A DNA stretch of 64,000 nucleotides from SZUA-430 sp040080835 (GTDB taxonomy: Bacteria; Pseudomonadota; Alphaproteobacteria; Micropepsales; Micropepsaceae): positions 1 through 64,000 of the forward strand of contig JBEBHP010000001.1 in assembly GCA_040080835.1 (NCBI GenBank), in the 5' to 3' direction. Shown piece after piece: positions 42,301 to 51,272 of the stretch. Within the stretch, counting starts at the first letter, position 1; each line of letters opens with the position of its first letter. The notes beneath the pieces are model-generated. The model worked only from the letters and a program-made list of their open reading frames with translations. It did not search any database and was not told the DNA's origin. The position numbers and the translations under genes are program-made.

Positions 42301-42832
42301 TGATCGAACCCGTCATCAAGGCGCGATGCGCCCACTCGTAATACCCACCGCCATAGCCCAGTTGGATACCGTTCCCGTACACGGACGAAATCGTTCCCGT
42401 GTTGTCGACACCGCCTGAAATATCTGTTGCGATCGTAAGCGCGCCAAGGATTCTGGAACCATAGCCGAAATGGTCGTACTCTTCGTCGTCACCCTCCCCG
42501 CCTTCACCCCCGTGAAAACCGCCCCCCTGAATGGTTCCTTCGTTCAGCAGCGAACCGATGATACCGCCCGTGCCTACAAAAATACCTGGCTTCTGATGAG
42601 CAGGGGGACCGATGGTGCCGTCATTCACAACATCACCGACAACATTGCGCGCGACGGCACAAGGATACGTGCCGGTGATTGTGCCGGGGACCACATGCAG
42701 GGCACCGTGACAATAGCTGCCAGGGTCGTCTGAATGCGCAAAGGAAGTCGAATACGCAGCGATGGCGATGACGGACGCGCATGACGCGAGCTTCAGCCGA
42801 AATCCTGCTGAGGGGTATTGCATGCTATTCAC
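39389..42832 (-). CDS. Autotransporter adhesin-type protein
   Basis: 1147 residues. After a signal peptide (ending near SFAHSDDP) comes a long passenger of repeated strands, each roughly G.ITNSG.I, for example GSITNSGLISSDSHDAIAA, GGITNAGLITQELPG and GGFTNSGTITGGLTGVYMSG, which should form a beta-helix (about 60-520). A C-terminal autotransporter barrel (about 875-1147) begins AWGRMVGVWGG and ends with the strand HTISAGFRLKW. It would expose the passenger at the cell surface. It overlaps the FecR-domain gene by eight bases and is probably cotranscribed with it. Confidence 0.9.
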   Translation of the reverse strand: MNSMQYPSAGFRLKLASCASVIAIAAYSTSFAHSDDPGSYCHGALHVVPGTITGTYPCAVARNVVGDVVNDGTIGPPAHQKPGIFVGTGGIIGSLLNEGTIQGGGFHGGEGGEGDDEEYDHFGYGSRILGALTIATDISGGVDNTGTISSVYGNGIQLGYGGGYYEWAHRALMTGSITNSGLISSDSHDAIAALFGSMSGGLLNKDGGDIEGNRGVYIASTFEIWTGGIENHGSVRGASSAIQIGDEYFYGKHDVEFAGGIINGEGGELVSETGPTIIVNGASFSGGITNAGLITQELPGLLVLEEGSRGIGIEIAAETFSGGITNSGHIYGFEGPAVWIRDSVSEFMGGFENSGTIKSVVDGVLIEASSFQDGFQNDGGLIRGGDGHAGVSIEVDDFAGGFTNSGTITGGLTGVYMSGDSFEGSIVNSGTISGGVTSDGEAALNDPAHVVSFATMTGDIVNTGTWDAANDALVLTIGHLDGAVTNKGLIEATDSGATAVRLDIGNGTTFSNIEGGHIVGDVLFGGKNAGYGFVGADGGVEGNLIGVSNFDSEANDDSIIVQGGTQYFVVHDGSGAGSASSFADFTVESGGTAILGATSFGSSGGNGYNLVNVDHLNVNVGGNLYVDNQSTLNVGSFTQAAGSTLSFYISEPAGQTGTQGVNFGQVNATGTVTLGGTLQAVINPLSFSGTGQTQYDFQNAIVAGSPITTDFVSEQIFGGSAFYQLEHSIHDNAVDLHLVRIAFTAPSCSENGDRLGQLLETLFQGGSLTPEEQALFSFLSQLPADQVCGAFDQIGGTKQADLGSVVVETAGPWKSLVNDRVNGLGAVGCNLAGEGGCLNRFAANDTQATQVMTDATPGTDPFDWLKTGTRRVGDTAAWGRMVGVWGGTDAVAGVGGMDFALTGGLVGMDHVFTEDILAGVAVQYTTDDLSFKNSTDDANVDSFEVGAYASFGDTRFYLNTNASFIWHDFQVQRALSAGGAFAKYSGTTVSAYAEMGRIFEADDLRIQPILALSVAHLQTDGYRENGAALGLLAVQDAEFTTVKSMIGSRLAMPFELESGRKIVPEARAVWAHEFADDQSTFKASLQSDPTSTLFVVKGRQYSRDSIILGTGVTAPLSDEASISLDYDASINPDIVTHTISAGFRLKW

Positions 42833-43436
42833 ACCCCTCTACTTGACCATCAATGATGCCTTCGAACACGCCCGTGTTGTCGAATCCGATTTTTTGACCC
42901 GAATGAAGTGTCACTGTTTTCCCGGAACTCTTCGAAGTCACATAGACTTCGTATTCCTCACCATTGGGCCCATAATCCACGGAGATGGCGCCAGACCCAT
43001 CCTCCTGAACGGCAGAACGGAATATCGTACCGCGAATGCCGATCGAAACCGTCGGCGTTTCAACTCTTACGTCCTTCTTTGGAATGGTTCCCGATACGAA
43101 GCGAAACAGTCCCTTGGTGTACCGGATGGTCTGCTTGCCGGCACTGCCTGGCCCCGAATAGACGTACTCATCAACAGTCAACCGTGAGTTCTGTCCCATT
43201 GTCAGTCGGGAGCCATCAAGAAATGTCACCTCTAGCGCACCCTTGTCCGCCGTCACCAGTTCGGAATTTCTGATGATTTGATCCTTCAGCCTGAGATCTG
43301 TTCTGGTTCCCTGCGGCACTGTCTGTGTAGCCGCTGGCCTGACGGCCGATGCATTGCCAACAGGTTCTGCAAAAGAAATCCAAGGCAGCGACAACACTAC
43401 GATTGTCGCGAAAGCGACCTGCGAAAATTTTCCCAT
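42825..43436 (-). CDS. Periplasmic FecR-domain protein
   Basis: 203 residues with a signal peptide (cleavage near SFAEP). The FecR domain covers about 50-165: DLRLKDQIIRNSELVTADKG, LTMGQNSRLTVDEYVY, GLFRFVSGTIPKKDVRVETP and VSIGIRGTIFRSAV. Soluble FecR-domain proteins without an anti-sigma helix are often encoded with surface adhesins or autotransporters and may help assemble them. It lies upstream of the autotransporter with overlapping ends. Confidence 0.87.
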   Translation of the reverse strand: MGKFSQVAFATIVVLSLPWISFAEPVGNASAVRPAATQTVPQGTRTDLRLKDQIIRNSELVTADKGALEVTFLDGSRLTMGQNSRLTVDEYVYSGPGSAGKQTIRYTKGLFRFVSGTIPKKDVRVETPTVSIGIRGTIFRSAVQEDGSGAISVDYGPNGEEYEVYVTSKSSGKTVTLHSGQKIGFDNTGVFEGIIDGQVEGCE

Positions 43437-43987
43437 GGACCCGATCCCGCTGCACCGGATTATTTCCTGGTGCGATTTAATTTCCTGATTAATGGCATTG
43501 TTGCAACTCGCTTGCCAACCTTGAAAAACACTCGTTCCGAAGTTGCAACGCGTGATTTCTGGTGCTCGCTATGAGTGCAGCGTCTGCACACTATGTGCGC
43601 ATAGGAATTTTTGCCTAGACTGATTTTACGCGCGTATCCGGTAGAAAGTGGAGCGACGAATCCCGCGTCACAACCAAGTACCGATTGAGTGCGACACACC
43701 CAACTCACTCGAGAGGCGAAATCTCCCACAGAGTCTTAACCAATCCTTGCTAATGGTGACGACCCACTCTACGAAAATGGCGAAAATGCAGGTCTTCACA
43801 CTAATGTAGGTTGCCGCTCGTGCGCGCGACAGCTAATCACCAACTGTGGGCGCAGGAATTTTTGGCTGATTTGGTGGGCGAAATGCCCGTGTCGCGACAC
43901 TTCCGCAACCTCGGCGTGGCATACTCCGCAGTCTGAAAAGACTGTGACACCCCAGTACACAACCAATGAACCCGTGTGAGAAGTTCA
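43437..43987. other. 550-base divergent intergenic region
   Basis: No gene is visible between the FecR gene and the second RND operon. It holds an inverted repeat CAGTC-N6-GACTG at 43929-43944, 44 bases before the RND adaptor start, that could be an operator. Several AT-rich stretches on the left could hold the FecR promoter. Confidence 0.6.
43929..43944. promoter_or_regulatory. Inverted repeat before the second RND operon
   Basis: CAGTC-TGAAAA-GACTG, a perfect 5-bp repeat with a six-base spacer, lies 44 bases upstream of the adaptor ATG. No regulator gene is adjacent, so the binder is unknown. Confidence 0.4.
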
Positions 43988-45142
43988 ATGAGTTCCCCAG
44001 ATAGTCAGGCCACGATGCGTCCCATTCGACGCTCTTACATTGTCGCTGCCGTCATCTTCCTTGTTCTCGTCGCCTATGTGGGCTCCGGCGCGTTTGGCGG
44101 TTCAGGCAAGCCGACAGGCTCAAACGGCGAAAAATCAGACGCCAAATCCGGTGCCACGGCAAAGGATGGAACCAAAACAGAGGCCGCCGCAACTGTACCG
44201 ACAGTGAAGGTGCGCACAATCAAAGCCGAAGCCAGACGCCAGGATCATGTTGTGCGCGGACAGTCCGAAGCCCTTCGCAAAGTCGTCGTCAAGGCGGAAA
44301 CCGCTGGCAAGGTCGCCGCCATTCGCGCTGATCGCGGTGCACGCGTTAAATCCGGTGACGTCATTTGCGAGTTGAACGTGGATGAACGCCTGGCCATGCT
44401 GAAACAGGCACGCGCCGTGATGAAGCAGCGTCAACTGGAATACGACGCATCCAAGCAGTTGAAGGACAAGGGATTCCGTTCCGAGACCGCTCTTGCAGGC
44501 GATCAGGCGGAGTACGAAGCTGCCAAAGCTCAGGTTGAACGGATGGACAAGGAGCTCGACGACACCAAACTTCGGGCGCCATTCGACGGCGTAGTCGACG
44601 CACGCATGGCCGATGTGGGTGATTACCTCTCGCCAGGACAGCCATGCGCAATGGTCATTGACCAGGATCCGTTCCTGATCATCGGGCAGGCATCCGAGAA
44701 GGATGTGGGAGCCATTCACCAGGGGGATGCAGGCTGGGCCAATCTCGTCACTGGCGAGCGTGTGGAAGGCAAGGTTCGCTTTGTGTCAAAGAGCGCCGAT
44801 GCCGCCACACGCACATTCCGCGTTGAACTGGAAATTCCAAATCGCGACGGAGCCATTCGTGACGGCGTGACAGCCGAGATGCACATCACCGGAACGGAAG
44901 TCGAAGCCCACAGGGTTTCTCCCGCAATACTCGGGCTCGATGAAAAGGGCGCCATTGGCGTGCGCATCGTGGATGACAAGAAGCGCGTGAGGTTCATGCC
45001 GGTGAAGATTGTAGCCGATACGGCAGAAGGCATTTGGATTTCAGGCCTTCCAAGAACGGTTATGATCATCACCGTCGGTCAAGAGTATGTTTCACCCGGC
45101 CAGGAAGTTAAGGTCGCGGAAGAAAAGGTCTCGGCTCTATGA
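43988..45142 (+). CDS. RND periplasmic adaptor of the second pump
   Basis: 384 residues from the ATG at 43988. A single N-terminal membrane anchor (IVAAVIFLVLVAYVGSGAFG) is followed by a Lys/Thr-rich linker. The adaptor core has lipoyl-like halves (ADRGARVKSGDVICELNVDE and LRAPFDGVVDARMADVGDYL), a helical hairpin (about 140-195, LKDKGFRSETALAGDQAEYE) and a beta-barrel part (VRFVSKSADAATRTFRVELE). It couples the RND permease to an outer-membrane channel and overlaps the permease gene by four bases. Confidence 0.9.
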   Translation: MSSPDSQATMRPIRRSYIVAAVIFLVLVAYVGSGAFGGSGKPTGSNGEKSDAKSGATAKDGTKTEAAATVPTVKVRTIKAEARRQDHVVRGQSEALRKVVVKAETAGKVAAIRADRGARVKSGDVICELNVDERLAMLKQARAVMKQRQLEYDASKQLKDKGFRSETALAGDQAEYEAAKAQVERMDKELDDTKLRAPFDGVVDARMADVGDYLSPGQPCAMVIDQDPFLIIGQASEKDVGAIHQGDAGWANLVTGERVEGKVRFVSKSADAATRTFRVELEIPNRDGAIRDGVTAEMHITGTEVEAHRVSPAILGLDEKGAIGVRIVDDKKRVRFMPVKIVADTAEGIWISGLPRTVMIITVGQEYVSPGQEVKVAEEKVSAL

Positions 45143-48100
45143 TTTCCCTCGTTGAATGGTTCCTGCAGCGAATGCGGCTGACGCTTTGCATTCTTGCGGC
45201 CGTGCTTCTCATGGGTACGCTTGCGTTCATCTGGATTCCCAAGGAAGCCGATCCGGACATTCCAGTGCCATTCTTCAACGTCTTGGTCTTTCATCCTGGC
45301 ATTTCGCCGGAAGATGCCGAACGCCTGATTGTCCGTCCGCTGGAAACCCAGCTCAAGACAATCGAAGGGCTCAAGCAGATGACTGCCACAGCGGCGCAGG
45401 GCTATGCCGCCGTAAATCTCGAATTCGATGTCAACTTCAACAAGGAACAGGCTCGCCAGCGCATCCAGGACAAGGTTGATTTGGCCCGCCCCAAGTTCCC
45501 GCAGGATGCCGAAGAGCCTCAAGTCAACGAATTCAACATTGCCCTCAACCCCGTAATTTCAGTTGTTTTGTCAGGGTCGGTTCCCGAACGCACGCTTCTC
45601 CAGACCGCCAAGCGCATGAAGCGCGAACTGGAGTCCGTTCCTGGCGTTCTTTCGGCTGAACTCTCAGGCCAGCGCGAGGAAGTGCTCGAGATCGTCATTG
45701 ATCCATCGCGCCTGCAAAGCTATGGCGTCACAGGCAGCGATCTGTTCCGCGTCGTGGCCGCCAACAACCAGCTGATACCTGCGGGTAACGTGGATACGGG
45801 CAAGGGCCGTTTTGCCATCAAGGTACCAGGGCTCGTCGAGACACCGCAGGATGTGCTGCGCCTGCCCATCAAGGTAAGCGGTTCGAGTGTAGTGACATTA
45901 AGCGACATCGCGGACGTTCATCGAACATTCCAGGACGCAAACACCTACCTGCGCTACAATGGTCAACCGGCAATTGCCATCGAAGTCACGAAGCGGATTG
46001 GCGAGAACATTGTCGACACGATCAAAAGGGTAAAGGCCTCTGTCGCCTTACAGCAGGCGTCTTTTCCGTCCGGCATCAGAATCGACTACTCGTTCGATCA
46101 GTCATACTGGATCGACTCTCAGCTGACGCATTTGACCAATGCGATTCTGCTGGCGGTTGCCCTCGTATTGGTCGTTGTCGTTGCGGCGCTGGGCCTTCGC
46201 TCCGGATTGATCGTTGGCTTCTCGATTCCCGCTTCATTCCTGATCGGCTTTCTCTGTCTCTGGTTCGGCGGCTACACCCTGAACATGATGATCATGTTCG
46301 GGATGGTCATCACCGTAGGTCTGCTCGTGGACAACGGCATCATCGTTGTTGAGTTTGCAGACCGCAAAATGACTGAAGGCTATTCCAAGCGTGAAGCCTT
46401 CTCGCAGGCGGCCCGTCGCATGTTTTGGCCAGTTGTGTCATCGACGACCGTCACGCTTGCAGCATTCGCGCCCATGCTGTTCTGGCCTGGCGTGTCAGGA
46501 AAGTTCATGGGCTACCTGCCGCTCACGATGATCTTCATCATGTCGGCATCCATGGTAGTCGCGTTGATCTTCCTGCCCGCAATCGGTTCGATTTTTGGAA
46601 AGCCTGAAGAAGCCCATCCTGACACCGCAAAGGCCGTGCATCTCTCTGAGAGCGGCAATCTCTATGAAATACCCGGCTGGGTCGGACGGTACGCGCGTAT
46701 TGTAACTGTCGCGGTGCAGCGCCCATTCATGGTGCTGGGAATTGCGACGATTGCATTGGTCGCCATAACCGTCGTCATTGTGAAGTATAACAAGGGCGTT
46801 GAATTCTTCGTCCAGACAGACTCGAACGAAGCGACGGTCTATGTGCGCGCTCGCGGGAACCTGTCGGCAAACGAGAAGCTCGATCTGGTTCTGGAAGCGG
46901 AAAAGCGGTTAGTGGGCGTCAAGGGCGTACATGCCATTTATACGGTATCCGGAGGTTCGGGCGGTGGAGGACGAAACTCTGCCCCAGTCGACACAATTGG
47001 CCGGATCGCAATGGAGTTGGTACCCTACGAGGAGCGCGGACCATCGACGCCCATCTGGGTCGATGTCCGCAAGCGGCTTGAGAACCTGCCTGGCATGTAC
47101 GTGGAAGTCTTCGAAAACCAGGGTGGACCACCCAGTGGAAAGGCAATTCAAGTCGAAGTCGGCTCTGAGAACTACGCCCTTCTCGACCAGATCACCGACC
47201 GGATCCGCAAGCACATGGACACAGTCGATGGCCTGCGCGACATCGAAGATTCCCGCTCGCTGCCGGGGATCGAGTGGGCGTTGACCATTGACCGTGAAGA
47301 AGCCGGACGGTTCGGTGCGGACGTCAGCACCGTCGGCGCTGCAGTGCAACTCGTTACCAACGGTATCAAGGTAGGCGAATATCGGCCCGATGATTCCGAA
47401 GACGAAGTGGACATGCGCGTGCGCTATCCCTCTCGGAACCGAGGTATCAGCGCCTTGGACGACCTCAGGGTCAACACGCGTGGCGGTAGCGTACCAATCA
47501 CAAATTTCGTGACACGCAAGGGACAACAGCAGGTGAACAGGCTGCAGCGCGTGGACGGATTGCGCGTCTGGACCATTCGCGCCGGAGTGAATACGGACGG
47601 CGGCTACAACATCAGCGAGCGCATCGGTACAATCCGCAAGTGGATCGAAGCCAATGGATATGACCGCCAGGTGCGCATCAAGTTCCGTGGCGCAGATGAG
47701 CAGCAGAACGAGTCAGGCCAGTTCCTGATCATAGCCTTCGCAATTGCGCTGTTGGCCATCGGTGGAATTCTGCTGATCCAGTTCAACAATTTCTGGCACG
47801 TACTTGTCATTCTTTCTGCTGTCATCCTGTCGATATTCGGTGCGCTGCTCGGAATGGTGATCGAAGGACAGGCATTCTCGATCATCATGACGGGAACTGG
47901 CATCGTGGCCCTGATTGGCGTCATGGTGAACCACAACATCGTGCTCGTGGACACGTTCCATCATCTGCTCGATGACGGGTTCAAGCCGATGGATGCGATT
48001 ATTCGCACAGGCATCCAGCGTATGCGGCCCGTGCTTTTGACAACATGGACCGCGATATTTGGCCTGCTGCCATTGATGTACAAATTCGATGTGAATTTCT

Positions 48101-48315
48101 TCACGCGCGAAATTCAGTTCGGCGGCCCCAGCGCGGACTGGTGGGTTCCACTTGCAACGGCGATCGTCTACGGACTGGGGTTTTCAACCCTGCTGACATT
48201 GATCGTCACCCCGGCACTTCTGGCAATTGAACAGAAATACTTCGCCAAGCATCGCAAGCATTGGGGTGAAATGGGGCGCATGGATGAAGGCGCGAACCCC
48301 ATCGCAGCAGAGTAA
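45139..48315 (+). CDS. RND efflux permease with non-standard relay residues
   Basis: 1058 residues with the full RND layout (12 TMs, two large periplasmic loops). The TM4 motif reads VGLLVDNGIIVVEFADRK: the first relay Asp is kept but the second is Asn. In TM10, where AcrB has Lys in GLSAKNAIL, this protein has GVMVNHNIVLVDTF. So two of the classical relay residues are replaced, which points to a different coupling geometry, as in other RND branches. The substrate is unknown. It ends 40 bases before copA, on the same strand, and may export metal or a related toxicant, by context only. Confidence 0.88.
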   Translation: MISLVEWFLQRMRLTLCILAAVLLMGTLAFIWIPKEADPDIPVPFFNVLVFHPGISPEDAERLIVRPLETQLKTIEGLKQMTATAAQGYAAVNLEFDVNFNKEQARQRIQDKVDLARPKFPQDAEEPQVNEFNIALNPVISVVLSGSVPERTLLQTAKRMKRELESVPGVLSAELSGQREEVLEIVIDPSRLQSYGVTGSDLFRVVAANNQLIPAGNVDTGKGRFAIKVPGLVETPQDVLRLPIKVSGSSVVTLSDIADVHRTFQDANTYLRYNGQPAIAIEVTKRIGENIVDTIKRVKASVALQQASFPSGIRIDYSFDQSYWIDSQLTHLTNAILLAVALVLVVVVAALGLRSGLIVGFSIPASFLIGFLCLWFGGYTLNMMIMFGMVITVGLLVDNGIIVVEFADRKMTEGYSKREAFSQAARRMFWPVVSSTTVTLAAFAPMLFWPGVSGKFMGYLPLTMIFIMSASMVVALIFLPAIGSIFGKPEEAHPDTAKAVHLSESGNLYEIPGWVGRYARIVTVAVQRPFMVLGIATIALVAITVVIVKYNKGVEFFVQTDSNEATVYVRARGNLSANEKLDLVLEAEKRLVGVKGVHAIYTVSGGSGGGGRNSAPVDTIGRIAMELVPYEERGPSTPIWVDVRKRLENLPGMYVEVFENQGGPPSGKAIQVEVGSENYALLDQITDRIRKHMDTVDGLRDIEDSRSLPGIEWALTIDREEAGRFGADVSTVGAAVQLVTNGIKVGEYRPDDSEDEVDMRVRYPSRNRGISALDDLRVNTRGGSVPITNFVTRKGQQQVNRLQRVDGLRVWTIRAGVNTDGGYNISERIGTIRKWIEANGYDRQVRIKFRGADEQQNESGQFLIIAFAIALLAIGGILLIQFNNFWHVLVILSAVILSIFGALLGMVIEGQAFSIIMTGTGIVALIGVMVNHNIVLVDTFHHLLDDGFKPMDAIIRTGIQRMRPVLLTTWTAIFGLLPLMYKFDVNFFTREIQFGGPSADWWVPLATAIVYGLGFSTLLTLIVTPALLAIEQKYFAKHRKHWGEMGRMDEGANPIAAE

Positions 48316-48329
48316 ATCACCTTGCGTCT

Positions 48330-48348
48330 TATACCCCTGGGGGGTATA
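48330..48348. promoter_or_regulatory. CsoR-type copper operator at copA
   Basis: TATACCCCTGGGGGGTATA, a palindrome of the G/C-rich CsoR/RcnR type, lies seven bases before the copA start codon. It differs in one central base from the site upstream of csoR and the copper ATPase. Cu(I) binding to CsoR would release it. Confidence 0.85.
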
Positions 48349-48355
48349 AGACGTC

Positions 48356-50046
48356 ATGGTTCGCCAGGTCACGTTCTTTCTGTTTTGCGCGCTGAGTCAG
48401 CTTGTCGCCGCATCGGCACAGGCGGGCGAGTACAATCTCTCGATAGGACAAAAGTCGCTGAGCATTGGCGGGATAGTTTCAGACACCTTGACGATCAACG
48501 GGCAGATACCCGGTCCCACGCTACGCTTTACCGAGGGCGAGGACGTCACCATTCATGTCTCCAATAGCCTGGACCAGGAAACGTCCCTTCACTGGCATGG
48601 CATTCTGCTGCCAGGGCAGATGGATGGCGTCCCGGGACTGAATGCGTTCCGCGGCATCGCTCCGGGGGAAACCTACACGTACCGTTTTACCGCCCGTCAG
48701 TCCGGTACCTATTGGTATCACTCACACTCCGGAACCCAGGAGCAAGCCGGGATATACGGCCCTCTGATTATTGATCCGAAGGACCCGGACCCAGTTCAGG
48801 CATCACAGGACTATGTGGTCATGCTGTCGGACTTCACGGACACTGACGGCATGGAAATTCTGCGCAACCTGAAGAACGATCACGAGTATTACAATCGCGG
48901 ACGCAGAACCGTCGCCGATTTCTTCAAAGACCTCGGAACCAGCGGCCTGTCAGCAACGCTCAAGGATCGCAAGGACTGGGGCGAAATGCGGATGGACCCC
49001 ACCGACCTGTCGGACGTCTCGGGATACACATTTCTCATGAACGGAAGGAGCACCGAAGATAACTGGACCGGCATTTTCCAGCCTGGACAACGCGTGCGAC
49101 TGCGATTCATCAATGGCTCATCAATGTCATACATGGACGTTCGCATCCCCGGGTTGCGCATGATTGTCGTTCAGGCTGACGGACAAAACGTTGAACCCGT
49201 TCCTGTTGACGAGTTCCGCATTGCACCGGCAGAGACTTACGATGTCATTGTCACCCCGAAGAGCGACAAGCCCTACGCAATTTTCGCCGAACCGATCGAC
49301 CGCACGGGCTCTGTTCGAGGAACCCTCGCCCCTCGCGCCGGTATGATGGCCGACATCCCGCCAGCAAGACCCCGAGCCATCCTGTCCATGAACGACATGG
49401 GAATGTCGCATGACATGAATTCTTCCCATGACAAGTCGATGCCCGCGGGCATGGACATGTCACACAGCAACGCTCCACAACAAGCATCCGTGCAACAATC
49501 CCAGGAGCACGATCACACTGGGTCCGCCGCCAACGTTGAAGCCGCTTCAAGCCCCCCCCCGACAATCATCCTGTCGGATGGGCTGACGCTTCAACACCAA
49601 CCGGTGCCAGGGCCCTGAACTATTCGGACCTCAGATCCTATTCACTTCAGGCAGATACCCGCGAGCCTTCCCGTGAAATTGTTGTCCACCTCGGCGGATC
49701 GATGTCCCGCTACACATGGACCATCAACGGTGAAAATGCAGAGCGCGCCCATCCGATCGATTTGAGATACAACGAACGAGTCAAGCTGACATTCGTCAAC
49801 GACACGATGATGGCCCACCCGATGCATTTGCACGGCATGTTCGTGCAACTGCTGAATGGTCAGCCTGCCGACCGCTTGCCCAGCAAGCACACCGTCAGCA
49901 TCGCGCCCGGCAAAACATACTCGGTCCTGCTTACTGCCAATGAACCCGGAGAATGGGCGTTTCACTGCCACCTGCTCTATCACATGGCGTCTGGCATGAT
50001 GACCAAGGTCGTCGTGGCCCGCTTTGATGGCGGAAACAAACCTTGA
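48356..50046 (+). pseudogene. copA: copA multicopper oxidase, split at a C9 tract
   Basis: The first frame (48356-49618) has a signal peptide, the copper ligands HWHGILLPGQMDGVPG and YWYHSHSGTQEQAG, and a Met/His-rich segment MGMSHDMNSSHDKSMPAG. The second frame carries the rest: LNYSDLRSYSLQAD, HPMHLHGMFVQLLNGQ and the T1 site HCHLLYHMASGM. The two join if the C run at 49552-49560 has ten Cs instead of nine, giving about 563 residues, normal for CopA/PcoA. CopA oxidises Cu(I) in the periplasm. As written the product lacks the T1 copper site. Error, phase variation or loss are all possible. It overlaps copB by four bases. Confidence 0.85.
49552..49560 (+). repeat. C9 homopolymer at the copA break
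   Basis: Nine consecutive C bases between CTTCAAG and GACAATC. One added C restores the open frame. Runs of this length slip during replication and are also error-prone in sequencing. Confidence 0.9.
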
Positions 50047-50774
50047 ACCTCTCACGCTGCATCACACTTCTTCTGCTGGCGGTTCTGCAAGCCACGCAGT
50101 CGGACGCGAGCGAGATGGGCGACTCTGACCACGATCAACCCCTGTTCTGGGGTTTGGGTGGCACTGTCGACATGGCGGATGCGGGCCTATTGGCAACTGA
50201 CTCGGGCACGCTCACGACCTGGGACATTTATGCGTGGGTCGGCGACGATGACGTCAAACTGCGGCTGGAGCTTGAAGGTGACCACCTGAGCAATCAGTCC
50301 ACCAACTCCGAAAGCCGTGCGTTTCTGAGCTGGAACATCGCCGAGTTTTTGGACCTCGAAACCGGCATACGTATTGACGATGCCGCCGGGAACGCCACCT
50401 GGGGGCTTATCGCCCTCCACGGAATGTTGCCGTACTTCCTCGAAACAACGGCAACTGCATTCGTGTCAAGTGAAGGCGATGTTGCATTTCGCATCAAGCA
50501 ATCTCTGGAACTTGCCCTGACACAAGACATTTTCATTTCTCCCCATGCGGAAATCAACGCATATCTCGACGATGTAGTGGACTATCAGGTTGGTGCGGGC
50601 GCTTCGGACTTCGAAACAGGTCTGCAGCTGAGGTACGAGATTACCCGGAAATTCGCGCCCTATATCGATCTGGTATATGAGCGCGAACTTGGTGAAACGT
50701 CAGTAATCAAACAAGCTCACGGCGAAGACCCTGAACGTACAACCGTCAGGGCTGGCCTGAAATTTAGTTTTTGA
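50043..50774 (+). CDS. copB: Copper resistance protein CopB
   Basis: 243 residues from a TTG start that overlaps the copA stop. After a signal peptide (cleavage near SDAS) the sequence is CopB-like beta-barrel: WGLGGTVDMADAG, YAWVGDDDVKLRLELEGDHL, ETGIRIDDAAGNATWGLIAL, HGMLPYFLETTATAFVSSEG, and the final strand VRAGLKFSF with C-terminal Phe. CopB is an outer-membrane protein thought to bind or pass copper together with CopA. The usual Met/His-rich N-terminal segment of longer CopB proteins is much reduced here. Confidence 0.88.
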   Translation: MNLSRCITLLLLAVLQATQSDASEMGDSDHDQPLFWGLGGTVDMADAGLLATDSGTLTTWDIYAWVGDDDVKLRLELEGDHLSNQSTNSESRAFLSWNIAEFLDLETGIRIDDAAGNATWGLIALHGMLPYFLETTATAFVSSEGDVAFRIKQSLELALTQDIFISPHAEINAYLDDVVDYQVGAGASDFETGLQLRYEITRKFAPYIDLVYERELGETSVIKQAHGEDPERTTVRAGLKFSF

Positions 50775-50784
50775 GGAACACCAC

Positions 50785-51258
50785 ATGAAATTTGGAAAAC
50801 TCGCAGCCCTGATCGCCTTCGTTGCCCCATCGGCGCCCAATTCGGCAATGGCTCACGCAGACCATGAAGCCTCAGCGTATGGCCACCCCGGAGAAGCATC
50901 TCGGGTCTCGCGCACCATCAAGGTCGAAATGACAGAATATGCATTCAGCCTGGCTGATCTTTCGGTGAATACAGGCGAAACAGTGAAGTTCGTGATCTCA
51001 AACCACGGAAAACTGAAGCATGAAATGACGATAGGCAGCGAGGCAGAACAGCTCATCCATCGGAAGGAAATGGAAGCCATGTCTGACATGGGCCACGATG
51101 AAGGTAAGCATGAAATGCCGGACAATGCCCTTCACCTGGCCCCCGGAGAGACGAAAGAAGTCATCTGGCAGTTCACGAAGGCTGGAAAGATCGAGTTTGC
51201 CTGCAATTACCCAGGTCATGCGGATTTGGGAATGCTGGGAAATATCTCAATCGAATAG
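50785..51258 (+). CDS. Periplasmic cupredoxin
   Basis: 157 residues with a signal peptide (ending near SAMAHA) and His-rich mature start. The cupredoxin fold shows EYAFSLADLSVNTGETVKFV and the ligand set in GKLKHEMTIG (His) and FACNYPGHADLGM (Cys, His, Met), a type 1 copper site. A Met/His loop (HRKEMEAMSDMGHDEGKHEM) could bind further copper. It probably shuttles copper or electrons to CopA; ten bases after copB. Confidence 0.88.
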   Translation: MKFGKLAALIAFVAPSAPNSAMAHADHEASAYGHPGEASRVSRTIKVEMTEYAFSLADLSVNTGETVKFVISNHGKLKHEMTIGSEAEQLIHRKEMEAMSDMGHDEGKHEMPDNALHLAPGETKEVIWQFTKAGKIEFACNYPGHADLGMLGNISIE

Positions 51259-51272
51259 CGAAGGAGATTCAG

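Noticed and set aside
41300..42700. Repetitive DNA resembling tandem repeats or a CRISPR array
   Set aside because: The repeats are degenerate coding repeats of the autotransporter beta-helix (G.ITNSG.I) and have no spacer structure.
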